Positions 6,598 through 13,625 of a stretch of DNA of 17,117 nt are shown piece by piece. The DNA is from Pseudobdellovibrionaceae bacterium. GTDB taxonomy: Bacteria > Bdellovibrionota > Bdellovibrionia > Bdellovibrionales > Bdellovibrionaceae. Each line of letters opens with the position of its first letter. The stretch's first letter is position 1. The notes beneath the pieces were generated by a model. The model ran no database searches. It was not told where the DNA came from and saw only the letters and a list, made by a program, of their open reading frames with translations. A program made the translations under genes and the position numbers. The stretch lies in contig JACMRP010000180.1 in assembly GCA_014376325.1 (NCBI GenBank), positions 1-17,117 of the forward strand, written 5' to 3'.

Positions 6598-8052
6598 GTG
6601 GAACAAAGTTTTAAAAGCGCAAAGTATACCGCGATCATTAGCGATTTGCATTTGTGCGATGCCCAGCCTATCAATCCCAAATACCCACTTTGGAAGAAGT
6701 TTAAAACTAAGCAGTTTTTTTTCGATGATGTTTTTAATTCTTTTCTGACTGAAATAGAAAATAAAGCCAAGGGCGAAAAAATTGAGTTGATCTTAAATGG
6801 CGATATATTTGATTTCGACAGTGTTCTCCGACTTCCGGAAGAGCCTATATTCAAGGTCAGCCGCTTAGAAAGAAAGCGCGGATTATTTCCTAGGGCCGAG
6901 CGTTCTCGATTTAAAATCAAAGTTATTATTGAAGACCACGTTGTGTTTTTCGACGCCCTCGCTGATTTTATCAGGCGTGGGCACCGGGTCGTTTTTGTGA
7001 TGGGCAATCATGACCTAGAGCTCCACTTTATTGAAACGCAGACCGAAATTCGGCAAGCGCTTAAGTTGAGCGAAGCATCTGACCACCAAGTTCGTTTTGT
7101 CGAATGGTTTTATATTTCGAATGAAGACACGTTAATTGAGCACGGCAATCAGTATGATCCGTACTGCTTATGCGAAGACCCAATCAATCCCTTTGTACAG
7201 GGTTACAATTTTATTTCGCTAAAGCTTCCGTTCGGAAATCTGGCTTGCCGCTACATCATGAATGGTCTTGGCTTTTTTAATCCCCACGTGGATTCGAATT
7301 ACATTATGAGCATTCGACAGTACGTAACTATCTTTTTGCGTTACATGGCACGGGCGCAGCCGTTCTTAGTATTCACTTGGTTTTTTGGCTCAATCGTCAC
7401 GTTGACGCATTCTTTTAAAGACCGATTGTCCGCGCCAATCCGCAATCCTTTAAAAATAGAAGACCGTATTGATTCGATTGCCGCGAAAGCAAATGCAGAA
7501 CCGCGCATGGTTCGTGAGCTGAAGGAACTTTTTGTGGCACCCGCGGCCAGCAATCCTTTTTTGCTCGCACGTGAGCTTTGGTTAGATCGCGCATTTTTGA
7601 TCGGGGTCGCATTCTTTCTAATTCTGCAGCTCTTTATATTTATTCGCAGCGTTTATGACTTGTCCTTTTTTTGGGCTTTCATTCCGCTGTTTTTCTTGTT
7701 GCCGTTCTTCTTATTTTACAGCCAGTCGATCACCTCGATGGTGTCAAATTACAAAGAGCCAAGCGAAAAAATCATGGCTATGGCCAGCGCCATCACTCAC
7801 GTAAAGCGCATTATTTATGGGCATACGCACTCTGTCCGGCACGAAATGATTGGGGCGGTTGAGCATTTAAATTCGGGTTGCTGGTCGCCTGCATTCCTGG
7901 ATATTGAATGTACTAAGCCCGTCGACCAGAAAACCTATGTTTGGATTTCGCCTTTGGATACCGGCGACCGTCAGGCCGAGCTTTATAAATTCGTCGATGG
8001 CGAATCGCATTTATTCATGGCCACCGGAAGTCGGGACGCGAAAAGCTCTTAA
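6598..8052 (+). CDS. membrane-associated calcineurin-like metallophosphoesterase
   Basis: The 484-residue product carries the full two-metal phosphoesterase motif set: SDLHL with D16 and H18, NGDIFDFDS with D69, MGNHD at 135-139, EHGNQYDP with H182, and YGHTHS with H409 and H411. The opening motifs resemble UDP-2,3-diacylglucosamine diphosphatase (LpxH) and related YbbF/MPE proteins. The length is about twice that of LpxH (roughly 240). Between H182 and GHTH lies an insertion of about 220 residues with a hydrophobic stretch near 256-270 and two strong membrane helices near 332-352 and 357-378. The active site is therefore built from both sides of a membrane anchor. The start is GTG 6598 with GGGGTGAT at 6588-6595 just upstream, rich in Shine-Dalgarno complementarity. 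Substrate unknown; a lipid or nucleotide-sugar phosphoester is a reasonable guess from the membrane attachment. Confidence 0.85.
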   Translation: MEQSFKSAKYTAIISDLHLCDAQPINPKYPLWKKFKTKQFFFDDVFNSFLTEIENKAKGEKIELILNGDIFDFDSVLRLPEEPIFKVSRLERKRGLFPRAERSRFKIKVIIEDHVVFFDALADFIRRGHRVVFVMGNHDLELHFIETQTEIRQALKLSEASDHQVRFVEWFYISNEDTLIEHGNQYDPYCLCEDPINPFVQGYNFISLKLPFGNLACRYIMNGLGFFNPHVDSNYIMSIRQYVTIFLRYMARAQPFLVFTWFFGSIVTLTHSFKDRLSAPIRNPLKIEDRIDSIAAKANAEPRMVRELKELFVAPAASNPFLLARELWLDRAFLIGVAFFLILQLFIFIRSVYDLSFFWAFIPLFFLLPFFLFYSQSITSMVSNYKEPSEKIMAMASAITHVKRIIYGHTHSVRHEMIGAVEHLNSGCWSPAFLDIECTKPVDQKTYVWISPLDTGDRQAELYKFVDGESHLFMATGSRDAKSS

Positions 8053-8124
8053 TCTTGTGCGGCGCAATAGAAAATAAAATTGTCATTAACCAGGTGCTAT
8101 GCAAACCTCTAGGTGTTTTAAAAG

Positions 8125-8142
8125 CTATAACGGAGGCTATAG
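8125..8142 (+). promoter_or_regulatory. histone ribosome-binding site in a small hairpin loop
   Basis: CTATA (8125-8129) and TATAG (8138-8142) are inverted repeats around ACGGAGGC, so the Shine-Dalgarno GGAGG (8132-8136) would be displayed in an 8-nt loop, 9 nt before the ATG. GCTATA is also a direct repeat here (8124-8129 and 8136-8141). The ribosome site is clear; the hairpin is short and its role is inferred. Confidence 0.4.
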
Positions 8143-8145
8143 AGT

Positions 8146-8340
8146 ATGGCAGAAGTACTAGTTGTAACTAGCAAAGTAAAAAAGATGATTAAGGAAAAAG
8201 GCGGGATGAACACATCTGCCGAAACGATCGACGTATTAAGCAAAGCGATCGAGCAACTCTGTTTGAAAGGTGTCGACAGCGCTAAAGCTGACGGCCGTAA
8301 AACAGTGATGGCTCGTGACATTGTTATCGATCATCTTTAA
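8146..8340 (+). CDS. bacterial histone (single histone fold, HBb/Bd0055-like)
   Basis: The 64-residue product is one complete histone fold. Helix 1 is about residues 7-18 (VTSKVKKMIKEK), loop 1 follows with GGMNTS, long helix 2 runs about 24-49, loop 2 has GRKTVMA, and helix 3 is RDIVIDHL. GRKT and the R51/D58 pair correspond to the GRKTIKAED region and R-D clamp of archaeal histones. There are no tails and no second fold, so it should dimerise. It is nearly identical, by memory, to HBb (Bd0055) of Bdellovibrio bacteriovorus, an abundant chromatin protein described with an unusual DNA-binding mode. Upstream is GGAGG at 8132-8136. A TAAAAT -10-like hexamer is at 8075-8080, but I see no well-spaced -35. 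A strong terminator follows at 8398-8426, so it is probably a separate, highly expressed transcription unit. Confidence 0.95.
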   Translation: MAEVLVVTSKVKKMIKEKGGMNTSAETIDVLSKAIEQLCLKGVDSAKADGRKTVMARDIVIDHL

Positions 8341-8397
8341 ATAATTGAGAATTTTTCAACGCAGTTTTTAAGCTGCGCGGGTGAAATTTCGAAATCT

Positions 8398-8426
8398 AAA
8401 AGGAGCTCTCAGGAGGTCCTTTTTTT
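8398..8426 (+). terminator. rho-independent terminator after the histone gene
   Basis: AAAAGGA (8398-8404) pairs with TCCTTTT (8417-8423). A G-G mismatch then leads to a CTC/GAG inner stem (8406-8408 with 8413-8415) and a TCAG loop. Seven T (8420-8426) complete the site. A second, weaker hairpin, CGCAG (8360-8364) with CTGCG (8373-8377), lies upstream in the same untranslated region. Confidence 0.75.
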
Positions 8427-8453
8427 CGTATCTAAAGCGGTGGAAAAGTGGAA

Positions 8454-9005
8454 ATGAAAAGCCTGCCCGCTGAAATCAATGGCCCAATGCTTGTTTTGAA
8501 AAAGCATTCTGTGGTACTCGCATACATAATGTTTGAAGAAATTGATAAAGACCGCGAGCGCCTCGGCCAGTTTCTACCGTGGGTCGAACACATGAAGTCC
8601 GTCGACAGCCAAATCTGGTACATCAACGAATGTACGAAAGACTGGAGCGAAGGGACAATGTTCGATTACGGAATGTTCAACTTAGAGGGCGATTATATCG
8701 GAAACTTCGGCGTTCACAGCATCAGCTGGGCCGATGATCGCTGCGAACTGGGTTACTGGATTTCACCCCGCTTCGAAGGGCGTGGATTTATTTCAACGGC
8801 GGTAAAGATGCTCGAGAAGATTTTATTCGAACTGGGCTTCAACCGCATCGAGATCCGCTGTGATCCCAAGAACCTGCGATCCGGTGCCGTGCCTGCTAGG
8901 AACGGCTACAAGTTCGAAGGTGTTTTGCGCGGGTACCAGTTTCAGAGCGGTCACCACCGCGATACCGCAGTTCACGCAAAACTGCGCAATGAATATTCTG
9001 CTTAA
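8454..9005 (+). CDS. GNAT acetyltransferase, RimJ/RimL type
   Basis: The product (183 residues from this ATG) is a GNAT-fold acyltransferase that would transfer acetyl from acetyl-CoA to an amine. The RimJ/RimL pattern is clear: LGYWISPRFEGRGFISTAV, with the R-x-x-G-x-G-type acetyl-CoA loop at 106-111; a FNRIEIRCDPKN strand; then SGAVPARNGYKFEGVLRGY near the C terminus. RimJ and RimL acetylate ribosomal protein N termini, but the substrate of this copy is unknown; small-molecule detoxification is an alternative. I chose ATG 8454 because GGTGGA at 8439-8444 is 9 nt upstream; a GTG two codons earlier (8448) would leave only 3 nt. It starts 27 nt after the histone terminator with no room for a clear promoter, so it may rely on read-through. 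Its TAA overlaps the stop of the convergent FKBP gene (9002-9005). Confidence 0.85.
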   Translation: MKSLPAEINGPMLVLKKHSVVLAYIMFEEIDKDRERLGQFLPWVEHMKSVDSQIWYINECTKDWSEGTMFDYGMFNLEGDYIGNFGVHSISWADDRCELGYWISPRFEGRGFISTAVKMLEKILFELGFNRIEIRCDPKNLRSGAVPARNGYKFEGVLRGYQFQSGHHRDTAVHAKLRNEYSA

Positions 9006-9337
9006 TCTCGAATGCGTACTTCTAATAGTTCAACGTGAAAAATAAGGTTCGAGTGTGGCGTAATAAATTTGCCGATTCGGCGTTCGCCGTAACCGAGATG
9101 TGCGGGCACGAAGAGTGTTCGCTTTCCACCTTCTTTCATTCCCATGAGTCCTTGATCCCACCCTTGAATCACGCGGCGGGAGCCGATCACAAACTGAAAA
9201 GATCGTCCATGATCGAAAGAAGAATCGAACTTCGTCCCGTCTTCTAGAAAACCTTCATACTGAACTACCAACAAGGCTCCTTTGATGGCGGCTTTGCCAG
9301 CTCCTTCGATCGTGTCGGTAATCTGGAGTTCGTTCAT
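9002..9337 (-). CDS. FKBP-type peptidyl-prolyl cis-trans isomerase
   Basis: The 111-residue product is a single minimal FKBP domain. Binding-pocket positions of human FKBP12 are found at an offset of one: Y27, F37, D38, V56, I57, W60, Y83 and F100, within YEGFLEDGTKFDSSFD, RVIQGWDQGLMGMKEGG and AHLGYGERR. It should catalyse proline isomerisation during folding. There is no signal peptide in this reading, so it is probably cytoplasmic. The start is ATG 9337: a longer reading exists, but the extra residues overlap the upstream gene and do not belong to the domain. Only one base separates the upstream TGA (9339-9341) from this ATG, with no good ribosome site, so translation is probably coupled. 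The family IPP segment reads ITPHSNLIF, a small change. It is the last gene of the ligA operon. Confidence 0.92.
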   Translation of the reverse strand: MNELQITDTIEGAGKAAIKGALLVVQYEGFLEDGTKFDSSFDHGRSFQFVIGSRRVIQGWDQGLMGMKEGGKRTLFVPAHLGYGERRIGKFITPHSNLIFHVELLEVRIRD

Positions 9338-9338
9338 A

Positions 9339-9773
9339 TCAGTTGCTAAAGATCGATGCGGCGGAAACAAATAGTAAACACAACAATCCAACCACCATGA
9401 TCAATGCGATCAGCCGACGGTCGAAGTTTTTTTTCTCAGCACGAGCGCGAACGAAAACCTCTTCGGCATCTGTCGTTTGCAACTCTTGCGTTCCTTCAGG
9501 TAGATCTGTCGGGAAGCCCAGCTTTTCTAGTTGGCCAGAAATCTGGGGCAAGTCTTTGCGAGCTAAAGTAATGTAAAAAATTTGTGCGAGATACTGCTCA
9601 GTGCGAAACTCAACTTGCTTCACGATATTCGCAAAGTCGATCGCCTTAAACTTCTTTTCGGTATCGTCTTCCTTCTGAATTTCGAACGGAAGATTCTTCA
9701 GTTGCAGAACTCGAACTAAAGAATCGAGCTCCTGAGGAGTAAATGGTCCGAACTGCACTGTTTTATCGCTCAT
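9339..9773 (-). CDS. tail-anchored membrane protein, function unknown
   Basis: The 144-residue product has a soluble N-terminal region of about 118 residues and one C-terminal membrane helix at about 121-142 (LIALIMVVGLLCLLFVSAAS) preceded by a basic KKNFDRR stretch. This is the layout of a tail-anchored protein with its bulk in the cytoplasm. The soluble part is hydrophilic; the opening PFTPQELDSLVRVLQLKNLPFEI reads like a small helix-and-strand module of the kind that measures a sequence in cis, but I recognise no named family. The ATG is 2 nt after the ligA TAA, with a purine-rich GGGATGG (9787-9781 on this strand) as the ribosome site, and its stop is 1 nt before the FKBP start. The tight spacing places it in a ligA - membrane protein - FKBP operon. 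Confidence 0.75.
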   Translation of the reverse strand: MSDKTVQFGPFTPQELDSLVRVLQLKNLPFEIQKEDDTEKKFKAIDFANIVKQVEFRTEQYLAQIFYITLARKDLPQISGQLEKLGFPTDLPEGTQELQTTDAEEVFVRARAEKKNFDRRLIALIMVVGLLCLLFVSAASIFSN

Positions 9774-9775
9774 GA

Positions 9776-11773
9776 TTATACCATCCCTTTTAATTCGTCC
9801 CAGGAGATTACAGAAACGCCAAGACCTTGCGCTTTGTCCAACTTCGAACCCGGATCGTCGCCAACGACCAAAAAATTTAATTTAGAGGAAACTGAACCAA
9901 GTATTTTACCGCCATTTTTTTCGATAAAATCTTTAGCGTCGTCGCGTTTTACCTGCAGAGTTCCCGTGATTAAAAAACTTTTTCCGGACAATGATCCCGT
10001 CGCAGAGCGCTGCGGTTTTTGGAACTCAACGCCCAGCTTCATCATGTCTTTTACTTCTTTGACAAGTAACGGATTGCTTAGCCATTCGAGCATCGCCTTC
10101 GCAACTTTTGGTCCGATTTCGGGAATCAAAAGCAGATCTTCTTCGCTAGCGCCTAAAAAGTTTTCGACGTTCACGAAGTGATCGGCTACGTGCTTTGCGG
10201 TTTGTTCGCCAACGAAGCGGACGCCGAGGCCAAAGATAAACCGAGCTAACGTCGTTTGTTTGCTGTGCTCTATGCTGGCAATGATATTATCTGCCGACTT
10301 TTCGCCTTGGCGATCAAGCTCTAGCACGTCAGATTTTTTCAACCGGTACAAATCGCTGAACTTTGTGACAAGTTTTTCGTCGACCAAGGTTTCGATAAGT
10401 CGATCGCCAATTTTATCCAGGTTCATCGCTCGGCGGGCGACGAAATGTTTTAAAGACTCTTTCACTTTTGCGATGCAGAGCGGATTCACGCAACGGGTTA
10501 CGACTTCGCCCTCTAATTTATCAACCTTAGTTCCGCAGGCAGGACATCTATTAGGTAAAATAAATTGCTTCGCGTTTTTCGGTCTCTTCGCCAAAACAAC
10601 TTCTACAATTTCTGGAATGACATCGCCCGCGCGCTGGATAACAACGGTGTCGCCAATGCAAATGTCTTTACGATCGATTTCTTCCTGGTTGTGAAGAGTT
10701 GCATTTGTTACTGTCACGCCACCAACTTTAACTGGGGACATTATCGCGACGGGTGTCAGCGCTCCGGTGCGGCCCACTTGCACAACAATATTTTCGATAA
10801 TTGTTAAAGCTTGTTCTGGTTTAAACTTTGCGGCGGTGGCCCAACGTGGACTGCGCGCGACAAGACCAAGATCGTCCTGCAAACGTATCGAGTTCGCTTT
10901 AATAACGATCCCATCAATATCAAACGGCAGCTTTGGCCGCTTCTTTTCAATAGAGTGATAGTATTCAATAGCTTCTTCCGCGCCATTGCAAACTTGCACG
11001 AGGTCGCCGTAGCTGGTTTGCGCGGTGGGAATTCCGGCTTTTGCAAAATAATCGCCAAGCTCTTTCTGGGTTTTAAAGTCGACGCCTTCGACTGCGCCAA
11101 GTGCATAGGCAAAAAATCGAAGTGGTCTTGAGCTCGCGATTTTTGAATCAAGCTGCCGAATAGTACCGGCCGCCGCGTTCCGAGGATTTGCGAAAGTCTG
11201 CTGCCCGGCTTCCTGCTGCTGTTCGTTAATTTTAGCGAAATCTGCTTTAAACATCAAAACTTCACCGCGAACTTCGATCAACTCTGGTGGCTTCGCCAGT
11301 TTTAACTTCAGCGGGATACTTTTGATCGTTTTCACGTTTTGGGTGACGTCCTCCCCGACGGAGCCATCGCCCCGCGTGATGGCCCGGATCAGAAAACCTT
11401 TTTCGTACACAAGCTCCATCGAAAGGCCATCAAACTTTGGCTCTGCGAGATAGGTAATACTGACGTCATTCTTTAAGAACTTCTTCACCCGTTCGTCAAA
11501 ATCTGAAATATCTTCTGGTGAGTAGCTGTTAGAGAGCGAAAGCATTGGCGTACGGTGTGCGACCTTTTCAAAGGCACTGAGCGGTACGCTTCCGACTCTT
11601 TGGGAAGGAGAGTCACTTTTGTCTAATTTGGCATCAATGGACTCAAGGGTGAGTAGCTCAGCATAGAGCTGGTCATAGTCGTAGTCAGAAATCTGCGGCT
11701 TATCGAGGACATGATAGTTGTAATCATGTTCGGCGATTTGTTTTTTGAGTTCTTCATGGCGTTTTTTAGACAT
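9776..11773 (-). CDS. ligA: NAD-dependent DNA ligase
   Basis: LigA seals nicks in replication and repair using NAD. The 665-residue product has the Ia domain (DYNYHVLDKPQISDYDYDQL), the adenylation motif LAEPKFDGLS with catalytic K113, the oligonucleotide-binding fold, a four-cysteine zinc site (C410, C413, C428, C433, matching E. coli C408, C411, C426, C432), helix-hairpin-helix repeats (FGLGVRFVGEQTAKHVAD, LLLIPEIGPKVAKAM) and a C-terminal BRCT domain (about 587-665). All expected domains are intact at normal length. I chose ATG 11773 (MSKKRHEELKK) because it gives the family N terminus and has TTAGG-type bases a few nt upstream; ATG 11791 and TTG 11797 would add residues with no ribosome site. 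It diverges from gatC. Confidence 0.96.
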   Translation of the reverse strand: MSKKRHEELKKQIAEHDYNYHVLDKPQISDYDYDQLYAELLTLESIDAKLDKSDSPSQRVGSVPLSAFEKVAHRTPMLSLSNSYSPEDISDFDERVKKFLKNDVSITYLAEPKFDGLSMELVYEKGFLIRAITRGDGSVGEDVTQNVKTIKSIPLKLKLAKPPELIEVRGEVLMFKADFAKINEQQQEAGQQTFANPRNAAAGTIRQLDSKIASSRPLRFFAYALGAVEGVDFKTQKELGDYFAKAGIPTAQTSYGDLVQVCNGAEEAIEYYHSIEKKRPKLPFDIDGIVIKANSIRLQDDLGLVARSPRWATAAKFKPEQALTIIENIVVQVGRTGALTPVAIMSPVKVGGVTVTNATLHNQEEIDRKDICIGDTVVIQRAGDVIPEIVEVVLAKRPKNAKQFILPNRCPACGTKVDKLEGEVVTRCVNPLCIAKVKESLKHFVARRAMNLDKIGDRLIETLVDEKLVTKFSDLYRLKKSDVLELDRQGEKSADNIIASIEHSKQTTLARFIFGLGVRFVGEQTAKHVADHFVNVENFLGASEEDLLLIPEIGPKVAKAMLEWLSNPLLVKEVKDMMKLGVEFQKPQRSATGSLSGKSFLITGTLQVKRDDAKDFIEKNGGKILGSVSSKLNFLVVGDDPGSKLDKAQGLGVSVISWDELKGMV

Positions 11774-11774
11774 T

Positions 11775-11790
11775 TGGTACCTAAGTACCA
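11775..11790 (-). promoter_or_regulatory. inverted repeat just upstream of the ligA start
   Basis: TGGTAC (11775-11780) and GTACCA (11785-11790) are perfect 6-bp arms around CTAA. On the ligA strand the loop reads TTAG and begins the AGG ribosome-site-like bases, one base before the ATG at 11773. If the hairpin forms it could hide the site. If translation begins at 11791 instead, the repeat would be coding. Confidence 0.4.
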
Positions 11791-11798
11791 TGACCAAG

Positions 11799-11828
11799 TT
11801 TGACTGTGAACGGAATTTTGACTAGTTT
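11799..11828 (+). promoter_or_regulatory. tandem TTTGACT repeats, possible gatC promoter
   Basis: TTTGACT occurs at 11799-11805 and 11817-11823, 18 bp apart start to start, in the ligA/gatC gap. The first copy gives TTGACT (11800-11805), a good -35, with TAGTTT at 11823-11828 as a weak -10 after 17 nt. The -10 is poor and the assignment is tentative. Confidence 0.28.
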
Positions 11829-11860
11829 ATGGGCTTTCCAATACCCTGAAGGAGTTCCCC

Positions 11861-12142
11861 GTGATTGATAAAAAAACGATCGAGCACATCGCAAAATTAG
11901 CGCGACTAAAAATCACCGAAGCCGAAGCTGCAGAATATAGCGAACAGTTGGGAAAAGCGATGAGCCATTTCGAGCAAATCTCGAAGGTCGATACGACGGG
12001 CATTGAACCCTTAGTGACGCCAACCGAAATCGAAGCGTTCTGGCGGAACGACGAAGCCAAACAAGATTTTACTCCGGAAGAAATGACCAGCAATGCACCC
12101 TCTAAAGCCGGGAACTTATTTAAAGTTCCGCCGGTAGTTTAA
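11861..12142 (+). CDS. gatC: Asp-tRNA(Asn)/Glu-tRNA(Gln) amidotransferase subunit C
   Basis: GatC is the small stabilising subunit of the GatCAB amidotransferase, which makes Gln-tRNA(Gln) and/or Asn-tRNA(Asn) from the misacylated precursors. The 93-residue product has the typical pattern: KKTIEHIAKLARLKITEAE at the N terminus, a helix with YSEQLGKAMSHFEQISKVD, then the extended GIEPLVTPT and a C-terminal FKVPPVV. This is close to the usual length of about 95. The start is GTG 11861, well supported by AAGGAG at 11849-11854 six nt upstream. Its TAA at 12140-12142 is followed by gatA 10 nt later, and the whole gatC-gatA-gatB order is the standard one. It faces ligA across a divergent gap of 87 bases. 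Confidence 0.96.
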   Translation: MIDKKTIEHIAKLARLKITEAEAAEYSEQLGKAMSHFEQISKVDTTGIEPLVTPTEIEAFWRNDEAKQDFTPEEMTSNAPSKAGNLFKVPPVV

Positions 12143-12152
12143 GGATAAGCCC

Positions 12153-13625
12153 ATGGAATTAACCCACGCCTCCATCGTTGAAATTGCCGACGCAGTTAAA
12201 ACAAAAAAAGTAAGCGCTAAAGAAGTCACCACGCATTTTCAAAAGCGTGCGGAGGCTTTGAATCCACAGTTGAATGCTTTTACGAGCATGAATAAAAATG
12301 CGGTAAAAGAAGCGGAAGAAATCGATGCGCGAATCGCTAAAGGCGAAGATGTCGGTTTACTTGCCGGCGTTCCGTTTGGCATAAAAGAAATGCTTTGCAC
12401 GAAAGGCCTTGTCACGAACGCGGGCTCGAAAATATTGCAGAACTTTGTTCCACCTTACGACGCCACCGTAGTCGCGAAACTTAAAAAAGCCGGCGTCATC
12501 GTTACCGGTAAATTAAATCAAGATGAATTCGCGATGGGTTCCTCTAACGAAACATCTTACTACGGCAATGTTAAAAATCCTTGGAAGTTGGACTGTGTTC
12601 CCGGGGGATCGTCCGGCGGCTCTGCGGCAGCGCAAGCATCACGGCTGTGTGCGGGAACGATCGGAACAGATACCGGCGGATCCATTCGTCAGCCTGCAAG
12701 TTTCTGCGGGATTGTTGGCGTTAAGCCAACTTACGGTCGCGTTAGCCGCTACGGCATCGTCGCGTACGCGTCTTCTTTAGATCAAGCGGGCCCGATGGTC
12801 AGCACCGTAAAAGACGCGGCACTGACTTTAGAAGTAATCAGCGGACACGATGACAAAGACTCTACCACCGCGCAGAAAAAAGTCCCAGCATGGAGCAAAG
12901 AGCTTTCCGCAAATGTAAAAGGCATGAAGATCGGATTGATTAAAGAATACATGCAGGGCGGACTGCACGCTGATGTGCAAAAGACAGTGGATAAGTCGAT
13001 CGAGACTCTAAAGTCGATGGGTGCAGAAATTGTTGAAGTCACGGTTCCTATGTCTGAGTTTGCCGTGCCGGTTTATTACCTGGTAGCGGCAAGTGAGGCG
13101 TCTAGTAACTTAGCAAGGTACGACGGAGTTAAATACGGTTATCGCGCTGAATTTCAAAATTTGGCCGGCGTCGATCTTGAAGACTTTTATGGACGTACTC
13201 GCGGCGAGGGATTCGGCAAAGAAGTTAAACGTCGGATCATGTTGGGAACGTATTGTCTGTCGAGTGGATACTACGATGCTTATTATAACAAAGCGGGACA
13301 AGTACGACGCTTGATAATGAATCAATACATGGATGCATTTAAGAAATGCGATGTGATTTTGAGCCCGGTGACAACTTCGCCCGCCTTTAAGCTTGGTGAG
13401 CGTGTTGCGGACCCGCTAACGATGTACTTGAATGATATTTTTACGACCTCAACAAATCTGGCAGGACTTCCCGGAATGAGCGTTCCGTTTGGAATGTCTG
13501 CAGAAGGTTTGCCGGTCGGGATTCAACTGACTTCCGGACACTACGAAGAGCAAAAAATGTTGAACGTGGCCTTTGCACTTGAAGGTGCATCTCCAGTGAA
13601 AGGAAAACTTCCCCATGTCATCTAG
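12153..13625 (+). CDS. gatA: Asp-tRNA(Asn)/Glu-tRNA(Gln) amidotransferase subunit A
   Basis: GatA is the glutaminase/amidase subunit that hydrolyses glutamine and delivers ammonia to GatB. The 490-residue protein carries the amidase signature: AGVPFGIKEM with catalytic lysine K78, PGGSSGGSAAAQ with cis-serine S153, and GTDTGGSIRQPA with nucleophile S177. These correspond to K79, S154 and S178 of the Staphylococcus aureus GatA. Further landmarks are KLNQDEFAMGSSNE and GVKPTYGRVSRYG. The length is usual. The ATG at 12153 has AAGGA at 12141-12145 seven nt upstream. Its last 11 nt overlap the start of gatB (13615-13625), a typical sign of coupled expression. Identification is firm. Confidence 0.98.
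   Translation: MELTHASIVEIADAVKTKKVSAKEVTTHFQKRAEALNPQLNAFTSMNKNAVKEAEEIDARIAKGEDVGLLAGVPFGIKEMLCTKGLVTNAGSKILQNFVPPYDATVVAKLKKAGVIVTGKLNQDEFAMGSSNETSYYGNVKNPWKLDCVPGGSSGGSAAAQASRLCAGTIGTDTGGSIRQPASFCGIVGVKPTYGRVSRYGIVAYASSLDQAGPMVSTVKDAALTLEVISGHDDKDSTTAQKKVPAWSKELSANVKGMKIGLIKEYMQGGLHADVQKTVDKSIETLKSMGAEIVEVTVPMSEFAVPVYYLVAASEASSNLARYDGVKYGYRAEFQNLAGVDLEDFYGRTRGEGFGKEVKRRIMLGTYCLSSGYYDAYYNKAGQVRRLIMNQYMDAFKKCDVILSPVTTSPAFKLGERVADPLTMYLNDIFTTSTNLAGLPGMSVPFGMSAEGLPVGIQLTSGHYEEQKMLNVAFALEGASPVKGKLPHVI

Noticed and set aside
9338..9391. Longer N terminus for the FKBP protein
   Set aside because: The extra 18 residues overlap the membrane-protein gene and are not part of the FKBP domain.
10260..10694. 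144-residue plus-strand open frame within ligA
   Set aside because: It is antisense to a firmly identified gene with all LigA domains, has no ribosome site and has a serine/phenylalanine-rich shadow composition.
11774..11797. TTG 11797 or ATG 11791 as the ligA start
   Set aside because: Neither has a ribosome site, and the family N terminus begins at ATG 11773. Kept as an open alternative only.
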